Under the pieces are notes generated by a model, which was given only the letters and a program-made list of their open reading frames with translations, was not told the origin of the DNA and did no database searches. Positions 35,060 to 43,195 of a DNA stretch of 54,839 nucleotides are shown in pieces (position 1 is the first letter of the stretch; each line of letters begins with the position of its first letter). The position numbers and the translations under genes are program-made. This stretch comes from an uncultured Hellea sp. GTDB taxonomy: Bacteria; Pseudomonadota; Alphaproteobacteria; Caulobacterales; Maricaulaceae. The stretch spans positions 1 through 54,839 of the forward strand of contig CALLMD010000007.1 in assembly GCA_938007935.1 (NCBI GenBank), given 5' to 3'.

Positions 35060-35081
35060 AAGCCCCGCCAAAGCAGGGCTT
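35060..35081 (-). terminator. Probable terminator after popZ
   Basis: On the minus strand AAGCCCTGC pairs with GCGGGGCTT around a short loop and is followed by TAATTTAG, a weak U-rich tract. A second small hairpin (CCCTG-AAATAA-CAGGG, 35099-35114) lies between it and the popZ stop. Together they would separate popZ from valS transcription. Confidence 0.55.
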
Positions 35082-35126
35082 ATTTAATCATCGCTCTACC
35101 CTGAAATAACAGGGAATTAAAGAGGC

Positions 35127-36584
35127 TTATTTGCCTGATGAGATACGCTTGACTTCTTTCGTCACGGCCCGCTCGACAATCCCTTTAAGATTTTTGTCCA
35201 ACCAGTCTTTAAGCATAGGACGCAGGGCTTCTTGCACGAGGTCACCAATACGATCACCACGTTCCGCAACTACTGCCTTTTCTTCTACAACCTTATTAAG
35301 AGAAGAAAACACGTCTGCCGTCGCGCTTTCTGTCGCTTTATCAATAATTGCATCTTTTTTCGCTGCTCTTGGCATTGGGGAGGTCTCCTCATCAGGGGTT
35401 AATTCAGTTTGTGTTTCAATTTCAGGCTGACGCTCAGGCTCAGGTTCAGGCGCTATCATATCATCAAGTTTAGATAGTGCATCATCAATGTCATCACTAT
35501 CCGCCGTATCGGCCTGTTCTAGAAGTTCGTCTTGATGTTCTTCATCTGATGCTCCCGCTTGGGTGACTACAACGGCACCTAGCGCAGCCACAGAAGCAAT
35601 AGCTTTACCACCACTCATCGCATCAGCATCAGCTTCCGCCTGCGCTGCGATATCCTTAAGACTTACGGGCACGTCTACACCTGACGCTTCTAAAGCGCTG
35701 TCCTGAATCTCAATTTCATCGTCTAAAGTTAAAGACAAAATTTCATCCATGACATCATCGGTGTTTACATCTACATCAGTGTTTACATTTGCCTCTATTG
35801 AAGGGTCTAAAGGCAACTCCTCAGCTGGCTCTTCAATATCTAATCCTAAAGCGTCGAATATATCTTCTTCTACATCCGAATTGTCATTTTTCAATTCCAA
35901 TGGCTCCTCGTGGAGGGGCTCACCTGTAAGATCAGCCATCAGAGATTTCACCAAATCCATGTCTGACTCAGAATTTGAAACTTCTGAATCCAGCTCGTCT
36001 TCTAAATCTATATCATCATTTATAAGATCTTCGGCAGGGTCTAGGACTAATTCAAGTTTTTCATCACTTTCGTCTAGATCTGCGAGTTCATCCAATTCAG
36101 CGACTTCATCATCAGCATCGTTCAACATATCGTCGAGTAATGCAGAAAGTTCATCATCTGACGTTATATCATCATCTAAAGCTTGTGGAGCTTCAAGTTC
36201 GGTCTCGTCTGGAATTTCAAGCTCTATCGATTCTTCCGCGGCCTGCTCGACTATTTCCTTAGCAACTGGTGCTGTAACGACCTCAGCATCGATCATATCC
36301 ATATCTGCGATGAGAGCATCGATCTCTGAGTCACTCGGCTCGGCAATGATGTCTAAGTCCAAAGTTTCTAAATGATTATCAGGACTGCTTCGAGCTATTT
36401 CATCGACATTAGCAACAATACCTGCACTCATAGTATCTGTTTTAAGTTCACTTTGAAGCTCAACAGTTGCCGCAACGCCTTCATCATCTGCAATAATTTT
36501 TCGTATAGAGGCCAGAATATCTTCCATGCTCGGCTCAGCACCGTCGGAAATATTATTTGATGTGTCTGTTGTCTGTTCAGACAT
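35127..36584 (-). CDS. popZ: Polar organising protein PopZ with extended acidic linker
   Basis: The protein is 485 aa from ATG 36584 (AAGGAA upstream); longer starts add non-conserved residues. The N-terminal interaction helix EPSMEDILASIRKIIADDEG (about 17-36) and the C-terminal oligomerisation region (RIGDLVQEALRPMLKDWLDKNL then GIVERAVTKEVKRI) are the two conserved DUF2497 blocks of PopZ. Between them is about 370 residues of Asp/Glu-rich, disordered-looking sequence. Caulobacter PopZ is 177 aa in total. PopZ forms the polar condensate that anchors ParB-parS and recruits cell-cycle kinases. A TTAA-N7-TTAA box lies 84 bp upstream, suggesting CtrA control. Confidence 0.92.
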   Translation of the reverse strand: MSEQTTDTSNNISDGAEPSMEDILASIRKIIADDEGVAATVELQSELKTDTMSAGIVANVDEIARSSPDNHLETLDLDIIAEPSDSEIDALIADMDMIDAEVVTAPVAKEIVEQAAEESIELEIPDETELEAPQALDDDITSDDELSALLDDMLNDADDEVAELDELADLDESDEKLELVLDPAEDLINDDIDLEDELDSEVSNSESDMDLVKSLMADLTGEPLHEEPLELKNDNSDVEEDIFDALGLDIEEPAEELPLDPSIEANVNTDVDVNTDDVMDEILSLTLDDEIEIQDSALEASGVDVPVSLKDIAAQAEADADAMSGGKAIASVAALGAVVVTQAGASDEEHQDELLEQADTADSDDIDDALSKLDDMIAPEPEPERQPEIETQTELTPDEETSPMPRAAKKDAIIDKATESATADVFSSLNKVVEEKAVVAERGDRIGDLVQEALRPMLKDWLDKNLKGIVERAVTKEVKRISSGK

Positions 36585-36638
36585 AGTTGATTCCTTAACA
36601 ACCATGGCAGTTCCCCCTACCACTTTCGTTAGAAGTTA

Positions 36639-36660
36639 AGACAACACGTGACACTTGTCT
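36639..36660. promoter_or_regulatory. Inverted repeat AGACAA-N10-TTGTCT upstream of popZ
   Basis: Perfect 6-bp arms around a 10-nt spacer (CACGTGACAC, itself containing CACGTG) lie 55 bp upstream of the popZ start, between it and the CtrA-like box. It may be a regulator site or part of the leader. Confidence 0.3.
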
Positions 36661-36667
36661 AGAGTGC

Positions 36668-36682
36668 TTAATACTCAATTAA
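36668..36682. promoter_or_regulatory. CtrA-type box TTAA-TACTCAA-TTAA
   Basis: A perfect TTAA-N7-TTAA match lies in the 140-bp gap between tolC and popZ, 84 bp upstream of the popZ ATG. This is the consensus bound by the cell-cycle regulator CtrA in Caulobacterales and relatives. In AT-rich DNA such a match can occur by chance, but its location before a polarity gene is suggestive. Confidence 0.45.
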
Positions 36683-36724
36683 TGGGAGAACTTTGAAAAA
36701 GCTGTTATTTTTGAATATGTTGAC

Positions 36725-38170
36725 CTAATCGCCAAGCTTTTTAAGTGTCGATATAACCTGTTCAGGTATAACTTTTCGAGTTACGCGCCCGAACTTATCA
36801 TTTTTAATCGTTTCGAAATTTTCTTTCACATCATAAAACCTAATGGGCAAACGAATACCTTGTGCATCAAATACGCCTAAAATACGCAATAATTCAAATG
36901 TTGCTCCATCCAAGTTTCTTTCGGCACGAATAAGGGAAAGCTTAGCGTTTAGAACCTCTTGCTCGGCGTCTAGCACATCCAAGGTGGTTCGCGTTCCAAC
37001 CGATTGCTCTAATTCGACGCCTTCAAAAGCCACTTCAGCGGCCTGAACTTGAAGGCGGCTAGATTTAACCGCCTGCCGAGCGGCATCAATTTGCGCCCAT
37101 ATTTGCCTCACATTAGCATCAATAGAACGCTCAGTATCTTTGATTTCAAATCCTATACGTTCATCTGCATGACGAGCCTGGCGCAGCTTTGATTTATTCG
37201 CGCCCCCGGAATAGAAAGGAATAGTAATCTGCGCCGTCAATGCCGCTTGATCTGCCTTTGATAATCCATTGATTTGACCTCTCTGTCCCCCCAACGTACC
37301 GTTAAGCGAAATAACAGGCTTGGAAGCAGATTTCACCACCCCGATTGCTGCTTTGGCCGCATCTTTATTATGTATTGCAGCTAATAGGTTTGGGTTATTT
37401 TCACGCGCAAGGGCAATGGCAGAATCGACTGTTGGAGGTAATTCATATTTTGGAATTGGGCCTAAATCGACTGGCATATGACCAATAAGGCGAATATAGC
37501 TTGCTCGGCTTGATTGCAGCTCAGCTTCAGCCGCGGCAACACCCGATTCTGAAGCGGCCAACCGGCTTTGCGCCTGCGCGATATCTGTCCGCGTTCCTAC
37601 GCCAACTATAAAACGCTCCTGAGCAGCCAATTCTTGACGCGCTAAAACACTCACACTATTGCGCCGAATTTTTGCAATTTCTTCATCTCTTAAGACGTCC
37701 AAATAAGCATTAGCCCCTTGCAATAAAAGCTCCTGTTCTGTGCTACGAAGCTGCTGCCTTGCGGCCATAATCCCCGCTCTAGCTTGGTTTTTTAATGCTC
37801 GAACACGCCCACCTTGATATAGAGGTTGAATAACCTGAAGCTGAGCCGCTGATGGCGTACCTTCACGGCTAAAACTTTGATCAGGCAATCCTGGTAGAAA
37901 AGAACCTGAAGATCGATTAATTGCATAACCCAAATTTCCAGAAATATTTGCATTTAAGCGCCCCTGCGCGCGAGCTTGAATATAATTTTCATCAATCTCA
38001 CGCAGCTGAGCACGTGCAGCCATAAGACGGGGGTTAGAATTATAAACCGATATAAGTGCTTCTTCAAAAGTCTCTGCATGTACAGTCTGCGTTGCCAGAA
38101 GACTACAGGAAAGAGTCAATAAAACTAAAAGCTGTCTTACAGGTAGCACCTTAAAAGACAAACTCAGCAT
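36725..38170 (-). CDS. tolC: TolC-family outer-membrane efflux protein
   Basis: The protein is 481 aa from ATG 38170, which gives a proper signal peptide (LPVRQLLVLLTLSCSLLATQ, cut after VHA). The mature part shows the two-fold repeat of outer-membrane efflux channels: TFEEALISVYNSNPRLMAARAQ in the first half, and SAIALARENNPNLLAA in the second, each followed by long helices (QELAAQERFIVGVGTRTDIAQAQ; EQSVGTRTTLDVLDAE). It would be the trimeric exit duct for type I secretion and RND pumps. The start overlaps the pcm stop by 20 bp; a pcm-tolC pair is common in alphaproteobacteria. Confidence 0.93.
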   Translation of the reverse strand: MLSLSFKVLPVRQLLVLLTLSCSLLATQTVHAETFEEALISVYNSNPRLMAARAQLREIDENYIQARAQGRLNANISGNLGYAINRSSGSFLPGLPDQSFSREGTPSAAQLQVIQPLYQGGRVRALKNQARAGIMAARQQLRSTEQELLLQGANAYLDVLRDEEIAKIRRNSVSVLARQELAAQERFIVGVGTRTDIAQAQSRLAASESGVAAAEAELQSSRASYIRLIGHMPVDLGPIPKYELPPTVDSAIALARENNPNLLAAIHNKDAAKAAIGVVKSASKPVISLNGTLGGQRGQINGLSKADQAALTAQITIPFYSGGANKSKLRQARHADERIGFEIKDTERSIDANVRQIWAQIDAARQAVKSSRLQVQAAEVAFEGVELEQSVGTRTTLDVLDAEQEVLNAKLSLIRAERNLDGATFELLRILGVFDAQGIRLPIRFYDVKENFETIKNDKFGRVTRKVIPEQVISTLKKLGD

Positions 38171-38816
38171 GGCGCTCAAATCCAGGCAAAAGTGGAAGAG
38201 ATGTATCAAATATAATTTTCTCGCCAATAACATCGCCTGATCGTTTATAAACACAAGCATGGCCGATTGGGCCTTTTTGCACCACACAGATTAAACGACC
38301 ACCATTTGCCAGTTGATCCGTCCAACTTTTGGGAACCTCACTGACAGCGCCATTGACAAAAATAACATTAAAAGGCCCGTGCTCTGACGCGCCGAGTTTT
38401 AAGTCCCCTTTGACGACGGCTGCATTGGTAATATCGGCTGTAATTAATCGTTCAGAGGCCTTCTCTACAGCTTCATCTGTCGTTTCAAGGGCTACAACAG
38501 TTTCGCCCAAATGCGCTAGAATCGCAGAAGAATACCCTCGACCACAAGCAATATCCAAAATCACATCACTTGGCACAATATCAGCAGCCTGTACCATTTT
38601 TGAGAAATCGCGTGGTCTAATCATGACACGGCCCTCTCCAAGATCAATATGCGCATCACCATAAGCCAAAGCTTGTTGGGATTTGGGAACAAAGTTTTCC
38701 CGTGAAACCGACTTAAACGCTTTTATAACGCCATAATCCGTCACATCACTTGTGCGGATTTGGCAATCAACCATCTGGTCACGCGCGGAAGGAAAATCAA
38801 ACATATACTGACTCAC
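38151..38816 (-). CDS. pcm: Protein-L-isoaspartate O-methyltransferase family protein
   Basis: This 221-aa protein has the SAM-binding motif I DIACGRGYSSAILAHL (family form D.G.GSGY) and the upstream PIMT block ENFVPKSQQALAYGDAHIDLGEGRVMI. Post-motif elements include VVKGDLKLGASEHGPFNVIFVNGAV and LANGGRLICVV. The family methylates isoaspartyl residues for repair. This short alphaproteobacterial type, cotranscribed with tolC, has slightly altered motifs, so it could methylate something else. It is the first gene of the pcm-tolC unit. Confidence 0.88.
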   Translation of the reverse strand: MSQYMFDFPSARDQMVDCQIRTSDVTDYGVIKAFKSVSRENFVPKSQQALAYGDAHIDLGEGRVMIRPRDFSKMVQAADIVPSDVILDIACGRGYSSAILAHLGETVVALETTDEAVEKASERLITADITNAAVVKGDLKLGASEHGPFNVIFVNGAVSEVPKSWTDQLANGGRLICVVQKGPIGHACVYKRSGDVIGEKIIFDTSLPLLPGFERHAEFVF

Positions 38817-38912
38817 TCAAATTCTGCGCCCGCTATACCCTCCAAAACCGTAATTAGGCAATGCTCTATTGCCGCATAGGACCTATTCATTCGATTCATC
38901 AAACGGGTTAAT

Positions 38913-38930
38913 CTTGTAATTCTGTACAAG
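38913..38930. promoter_or_regulatory. Palindrome CTTGTA-ATTCTG-TACAAG before pcm and tRNA-Cys
   Basis: A perfect 6+6 inverted repeat lies 97 bp upstream of pcm and 61 bp upstream of tRNA-Cys. It overlaps a possible tRNA promoter (TTGTAA 38914-38919, 18-nt spacer, TATTTT 38938-38943). It may be an operator of the pcm-tolC unit. Confidence 0.3.
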
Positions 38931-38990
38931 TTTCCAATATTTTCGCGTTGCATAGACCAGCGCTGCTGTTTATACGCCGCATCTTAGGAC

Positions 38991-39064
38991 GGCACCATGG
39001 CGGAGTGGTTACGCAGCGGATTGCAAATCCGTGTACCCCGGTTCGATTCCGGGTGGTGCCTCCA
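38991..39064 (+). tRNA. tRNA-Cys (GCA)
   Basis: A 74-nt cloverleaf can be drawn. The acceptor GGCACCA pairs with TGGTGCC, followed by TCCA (CCA is encoded). The D arm contains AGTGGTTACGCAGC. The anticodon loop is TTGCAAA with anticodon GCA, and the T arm is CCCGG-TTCGATT-CCGGG. A conjugation module begins 270 bp beyond its 3' end, making this a probable integration site. Confidence 0.97.
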
Positions 39065-39120
39065 ATAATATTGATTAAGTTATTGTTTTTTATATATTTT
39101 TTTATTTTTTTTTAAAAATG

Positions 39121-39144
39121 GTCCCACTTTTAGTCCCACTTTTC
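39121..39144. repeat. Tandem 12-bp repeat GTCCCACTTTT(A/C)
   Basis: Two copies of GTCCCACTTTT plus one base stand 57 bp after the tRNA-Cys end. The stretch 39065-39333 is very AT-rich (T runs at 39086-39113), has a small inverted repeat (CCAATT 39205-39210, AATTGG 39220-39225) and no gene that I can support. It is where an integrase gene would be expected for a tRNA-targeting element, so this may be attachment or integrase-binding DNA. Confidence 0.5.
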
Positions 39145-39333
39145 AACCAACTCAAAGGTATACTTTAGAGGACCACCCCTCTCTTATAAGGTAATATTAC
39201 TATGCCAATTCTATAAGAAAATTGGATTGAGGTAACGATTTTTCAAAAAAAAGAACCCTATCGAGTTCAGTTTCGAATCATCAATAAACCTTGTTTGCGC
39301 AACTCATAAAAATGAAAACCCATCAGAGGGCAG

Positions 39334-39522
39334 CTACATCACCTGAAGGCTATCCATCCAATCTTTAAGCTCTGACATTTTCCATCGAGTCGAATGACTT
39401 CCGATCTTATATGCACAAGGGAATTCGTCATCTTCATCCCTGGACCTACGCCATAGCGTCGCCCTACTTTTAATCCCTGTTAAGGCTTGAACATCATCCG
39501 ATGTCAATAATTGGTCGGTCAT
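39334..39522 (-). CDS. AlpA-like DNA-binding protein
   Basis: The 62-aa MerR-type helix-turn-helix protein (TSDDVQALTGIKSRATLWRR, followed by FPCAYKIGSHSTRWKMSELKDWM) is typical of AlpA regulators and excisionases. These activate the integrase or guide excision of elements at tRNA genes. It is the gene nearest to tRNA-Cys. No integrase lies between them, which is unusual for an AlpA locus. Confidence 0.85.
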   Translation of the reverse strand: MTDQLLTSDDVQALTGIKSRATLWRRSRDEDDEFPCAYKIGSHSTRWKMSELKDWMDSLQVM

Positions 39523-39586
39523 AAATCACCTTTAAAAGATGTTGTTTGAATGCGCGCTTCCACGTGCATTCATAACATAATGGACG

Positions 39587-39910
39587 TTACTGCGTCTTAG
39601 GCCGTGACCAAACGAGATCGGCCCCCTCTTCACGGTCAAAGAGTGCAGCATTGAACGGCTTATCCATTTCTGGGCCATCAAACTTGATACTGACATAATC
39701 CACAGGCTCCTTGTCATCGTCAGGCTCAGATGTCACATTCCACCCGACACCGAGATCGCAGCGGCCAGATTTAACGAAGTAATCAGGACTATTTTCAGAT
39801 TTCTTCTTTTCATTGGGAACGATGCGTACCTTTCGGCTCGTCATCATAGTAACGATAGTTCCTTCATAGCCGCCTTTGGCCATGGGTTTAAATGTACCTA
39901 TATTTGCCAT
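39587..39910 (-). CDS. DUF736 family protein
   Basis: This 107-aa protein starts MANIGTFKPMAKGGYEGTI and has the DUF736 pattern of a single beta-rich domain (RKVRIVPNEKK, SPDYFVKSGRCDLGVGWN, YVSIKFDGPEM). DUF736 genes are nearly confined to conjugative elements and plasmids of proteobacteria. The role is unknown; possibly single-stranded DNA or plasmid maintenance. It lies 36 bp after the DUF2274 gene. Confidence 0.88.
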   Translation of the reverse strand: MANIGTFKPMAKGGYEGTIVTMMTSRKVRIVPNEKKKSENSPDYFVKSGRCDLGVGWNVTSEPDDDKEPVDYVSIKFDGPEMDKPFNAALFDREEGADLVWSRPKTQ

Positions 39911-39946
39911 TGGATTGTACCTCCGTGTTTGGCGTTATCGAAACAG

Positions 39947-40177
39947 TTAAGCCAGCTCGCGCTTGGCCTTCTTAAATCCAGCATCACTTGCTAAAAAGCT
40001 CGCGATCATGGACGGAATAAGCGCGCCAACGGTCTGTTTCTCACCATAGGCTTGCTCATAGATGGCGGCGTAAGCCTCCAAATCTGCGTTTAATTCATGG
40101 GGTAATGTAACTGGGATTCTAACAGGCTTATGTTCCTGCAATTTCGCAAGTTTTAATGTCGGCTTGGCATCTGCCAT
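39947..40177 (-). CDS. DUF2274 family protein
   Basis: The 76-aa protein (LKLAKLQEHKPVRIPVTLPHELNADLEAY then QTVGALIPSMIASFLASD) has a ribbon-helix-helix-like look: a basic strand PVRIPVTLPHEL followed by two helices. It matches DUF2274, which usually comes directly after trbI in Tn4371-type elements, as here with a 3-bp gap. It may be a small DNA-binding regulator of the operon. Confidence 0.85.
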   Translation of the reverse strand: MADAKPTLKLAKLQEHKPVRIPVTLPHELNADLEAYAAIYEQAYGEKQTVGALIPSMIASFLASDAGFKKAKRELA

Positions 40178-40180
40178 AGG

Positions 40181-41419
40181 TCAGTCTCCATAAGGTTTGA
40201 GGATGAGGTCACGGCTGACAATGACGTTAAAGCGCCATCCCTGCCGTATTTTGAGTGTGGGCTGCACATTGAGATTACGGTCAATGATACGCTGCCCCGT
40301 TATATTAGCGGTGTCTTGCCCAGCATTTTGAAGAGCGCGCGTAAGACGGTCACCGTCATCACTGGCAAGCTCTGACCCTATTGATAACAATGAAGACAAA
40401 GCCGCGCCTTTGATTAACTGCCATGTATGGCGATCCACCTTATCTTTCAGCCCTGCAAAGCCTTGGGCATCAGACCCAGGCAGATTGTCAAGCTGTATGC
40501 TATCACCATTGGGCAAGATTAGCCGTGTCCAGACGACAAGTGCCCTGCTCTGCCCGAAAGCAATGACGCTATCATAACGCCCCATTAATCGAGACCCTTG
40601 CGGTATCAACAAATGCTGTCCAGTAACGCTGTCAAAAACGTTCTCAGTGACTTGACCGATTACCTGTCCCGGTAAATCCGAGTTTAAACCCGTTACCAAT
40701 GAAGCCGGAATGAGATTACCCGCCATGACCTGATAAGGTGAACGCGGCGATACAAGACCATGACTGTTGTAAATATCATCGCTATCACGGCCTAAGAAGG
40801 CCTGTTTAGCACCCTGTCCATTGGGGTCAGCCGTGACAGGACTTGAATCAAAGCCAGATGGCGGCGGGTTAAAACTTGGATATTCTGGTAGCGGTAAATA
40901 TTGACTGCCGAGATCGGCCACTCGGTTTGACTGTGTATCTACCCCGCGCCCACTGATCTGAAAGAACAAGCTTGAACTTCCAGGGTTTTGCCGCGGCGTT
41001 ATGGGCACTGGTTCATATCTAGACTGCACGGGCCTTGGTTTCGAGTATGCTGCAACCCTTTTTGGTTTCACAGGCAGATTGACGGGACTGATAACTTCTG
41101 GCTCAAGGTTGGCGCTCATATAGGCCGCGCCGAGATCACCGGGCAATGGCGGCCCTAATTTGGGCTTCATTTCCGCGTAGGATTTTGGCAAGAGCTCTAA
41201 CCCTGCGGCCATGGGTTTGTGGGTGACGTTATAAAGCTCATCAGCATTCGCCTCGCCGTAATCCGGAGATTGAAGCGCAACCGCTAGTGCTGCGAACATA
41301 ATTGTGCCTAGCCCAATACTCCCGCCAATCAAAGCTTTGCGGCTAAAACGGCGAACCGACCTAGGCCGTGCCCTAATCGTTAGTTCTGGAGGCACCACAT
41401 TTGATTTCTGGTCACTCAT
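40181..41419 (-). CDS. trbI: Conjugal transfer protein TrbI (VirB10-like)
   Basis: The 412-aa protein has a short cytoplasmic N-terminus, one membrane helix (about 31-48, ALIGGSIGLGTIMFAALAVA), a proline-rich periplasmic linker, and the VirB10/TraB beta-barrel domain with VMAGNLIPASLVTGLNSDLPGQVIGQVTENVFDSVTG (about 230-265), QGSRLMGRYDS and GWRFNVIVSRDL. TrbI spans from inner to outer membrane and forms the core channel with TrbG. Its start overlaps the trbG stop by 4 bp. Confidence 0.94.
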   Translation of the reverse strand: MSDQKSNVVPPELTIRARPRSVRRFSRKALIGGSIGLGTIMFAALAVALQSPDYGEANADELYNVTHKPMAAGLELLPKSYAEMKPKLGPPLPGDLGAAYMSANLEPEVISPVNLPVKPKRVAAYSKPRPVQSRYEPVPITPRQNPGSSSLFFQISGRGVDTQSNRVADLGSQYLPLPEYPSFNPPPSGFDSSPVTADPNGQGAKQAFLGRDSDDIYNSHGLVSPRSPYQVMAGNLIPASLVTGLNSDLPGQVIGQVTENVFDSVTGQHLLIPQGSRLMGRYDSVIAFGQSRALVVWTRLILPNGDSIQLDNLPGSDAQGFAGLKDKVDRHTWQLIKGAALSSLLSIGSELASDDGDRLTRALQNAGQDTANITGQRIIDRNLNVQPTLKIRQGWRFNVIVSRDLILKPYGD

Positions 41420-42480
41420 GACTGCCGCTCGATACGAACAACGTCTTGGTCTTTCTCACCAAGGCGCAATTCAGCGAAGTCAAAGAGACGGTCTACGACG
41501 TAAAACTCACCCTTTACGCGGTAATTGACGAGTTTGCTTTTCTTGCCCTTACGGTCGGTAATGAACAGTGGCGGCGCTTCAGACACGGCTAGGCTTTTCG
41601 GGAACTCAATAAAGACCTTCTTACCATCATCAAAGACGCGGGTTGGCCGCCAGTTCGGATTATCCCCCTTGATGAGATAATCAAAGCGAAGGTTTTCAGG
41701 CTTAAGGTCTAAAGCATCCGACTTGAAACTTGCCTTTCTCAAACGCGGCTTCTTGGGCAAGACCTTTTTGATCTGCTTAAGCGCCTCATGGGGATAACGC
41801 CACGATACCGCCGCCATATAGGTATCAGCAAAGGATTTGAGGTCGAGATAGTAAGTACGCTTGGTCGTCGTGATAACAGCATTGGTCGATAGTTTGGCCG
41901 CCATGGGCTTAACTAAAATATGCACCTGCTCATTTGCGCCTGACCCGGACACGGTATCGCCAACCGTCCAGCGTTCAGTATCCCCTGCCGATACCGATGT
42001 CAGCGCTTCCCCGCGCTGCAACGCTATATCCGTGACCTGCGAAGGAGAGGCATAGACCTGATAGAGAGATCCCGGAGTATAAGGATAAAGCTGAATGGCA
42101 TTGAGGTAGTTTTCGGATGTTGGCTGAACAACGGCGTTTTGATTGGCATAGCTGACCGCCTGAAAACCTGTCATGGAAGGTTGATCCAAAAACTCAACAC
42201 TGACAGGCATAGGCTTCATTTGGCCGGGCATCACCATATCCGGGTAATGCACCATAGGCTCAATATACCCGTCAAAGCCCGTTTCTTTCTGGGCCTCTTC
42301 TTCAATATCATGCTCAGTAACATATACGGCACGGTCCATCTCATTGGGTTTGGTAACAGTGCCAGACGATTTAAATTCCGACTTCACGTTATCAAAGGCA
42401 GATTGAAGACTGGCGCACCCTGTCAGGCTTATTGTGATAGCTAAGACCGATACGGATTTAATAAATGATCGCTGTGTCAT
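41416..42480 (-). CDS. trbG: Conjugal transfer protein TrbG (VirB9/CagX-like)
   Basis: The 354-aa protein carries a lipoprotein signal (SVLAITISLTGC, Cys22), so it should be lipid-anchored in the outer membrane; many TrbG proteins are. The C-terminal CagX domain includes NPNWRPTRVFDDGKKVFIEFPKS and LVNYRVKGEFYVVDRLFDFAELRLG. It forms the outer-membrane core ring with TrbI. The N-terminal 130 residues are a family-specific extension. Start and stop overlap trbF and trbI by 4 bp each. Confidence 0.93.
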   Translation of the reverse strand: MTQRSFIKSVSVLAITISLTGCASLQSAFDNVKSEFKSSGTVTKPNEMDRAVYVTEHDIEEEAQKETGFDGYIEPMVHYPDMVMPGQMKPMPVSVEFLDQPSMTGFQAVSYANQNAVVQPTSENYLNAIQLYPYTPGSLYQVYASPSQVTDIALQRGEALTSVSAGDTERWTVGDTVSGSGANEQVHILVKPMAAKLSTNAVITTTKRTYYLDLKSFADTYMAAVSWRYPHEALKQIKKVLPKKPRLRKASFKSDALDLKPENLRFDYLIKGDNPNWRPTRVFDDGKKVFIEFPKSLAVSEAPPLFITDRKGKKSKLVNYRVKGEFYVVDRLFDFAELRLGEKDQDVVRIERQS

Positions 42481-43184
42481 TGGGACACTCCTGCTGATGT
42501 GGTGAGGTCTTTCGACCAGTTAAGATTATGCACGTAAAGGCCCAGCGGATTGCGGTGCAGCGTTTGTGCGTCCTTTGGGGCTTGGGTAATGATCGAGAGC
42601 GAGGCGGTGTAAGTCTGGGCGCTCAATTTCGCGCCTCGCGCAAATTCCGTCTCGCGCCAGCGAAGCTCAAATGTATCGCCAGATGAACGCACAATGCTAA
42701 TAACATCAACGGTCACACTACGGTCGCCAATAGCGGAGAAAGGGTCATTGTCCCGAGCATAATCATTCAGAGCAATAGCTGCCTGATCGGTCGCGAAGCC
42801 GTAAGCCTCAAGCCAGTTATCGCGCAGCACAACAGGGTCGATTGAGACAGAGCGGACATTGCTAATAAACCGCGCGAGCTGATTAGCGATTTGGGCGTCA
42901 CTTGGCTCAAACTTACCCTGCAAAGGATTGACGGATTTTATACCGCCGTCAGCATCAATCTCGACAACATGGACTTGGACGCTGGCTTGCGCGCCTTGAT
43001 AGATCATGCCGCTGGCCAGCAAGAAGGATAGCCCGAAGGAACCGAAACAAGCCATGCGCCAGTTTTTACCGCGCACGAGCGCTGAGCCATGGCGGTTATC
43101 AACGACCTGCTTGGCCTTTTGATACGGCGTTTCAGGCACGGGCGTTTGCCCGTATTTTGACTGATTGCGTTTCCATTTCCACAT
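42477..43184 (-). CDS. trbF: Conjugal transfer protein TrbF (VirB8-like)
   Basis: The 235-aa protein has an N-terminal cytoplasmic stretch with TPYQKAKQVVDNRHGSAL, one membrane helix (about 44-65) and a periplasmic NTF2-like VirB8 domain (YARDNDPFSAIGDRSVTVDVISIVRSSGDTFELRW located near residues 135-170). It links the inner-membrane platform to the core complex. It overlaps trbG by 4 bp. Confidence 0.92.
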   Translation of the reverse strand: MWKWKRNQSKYGQTPVPETPYQKAKQVVDNRHGSALVRGKNWRMACFGSFGLSFLLASGMIYQGAQASVQVHVVEIDADGGIKSVNPLQGKFEPSDAQIANQLARFISNVRSVSIDPVVLRDNWLEAYGFATDQAAIALNDYARDNDPFSAIGDRSVTVDVISIVRSSGDTFELRWRETEFARGAKLSAQTYTASLSIITQAPKDAQTLHRNPLGLYVHNLNWSKDLTTSAGVSQ

Positions 43185-43195
43185 AATTTTCTCCT

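Noticed and set aside
35749..36375. Serine-rich 208-codon open frame antisense to popZ
   Set aside because: It is the mirror of the Asp/Glu-rich popZ linker (GAT/GAA giving TCA/TTC); no ribosome site or family signature.
39086..39113. T-rich run after tRNA-Cys as a terminator
   Set aside because: No GC stem precedes it apart from the tRNA itself.
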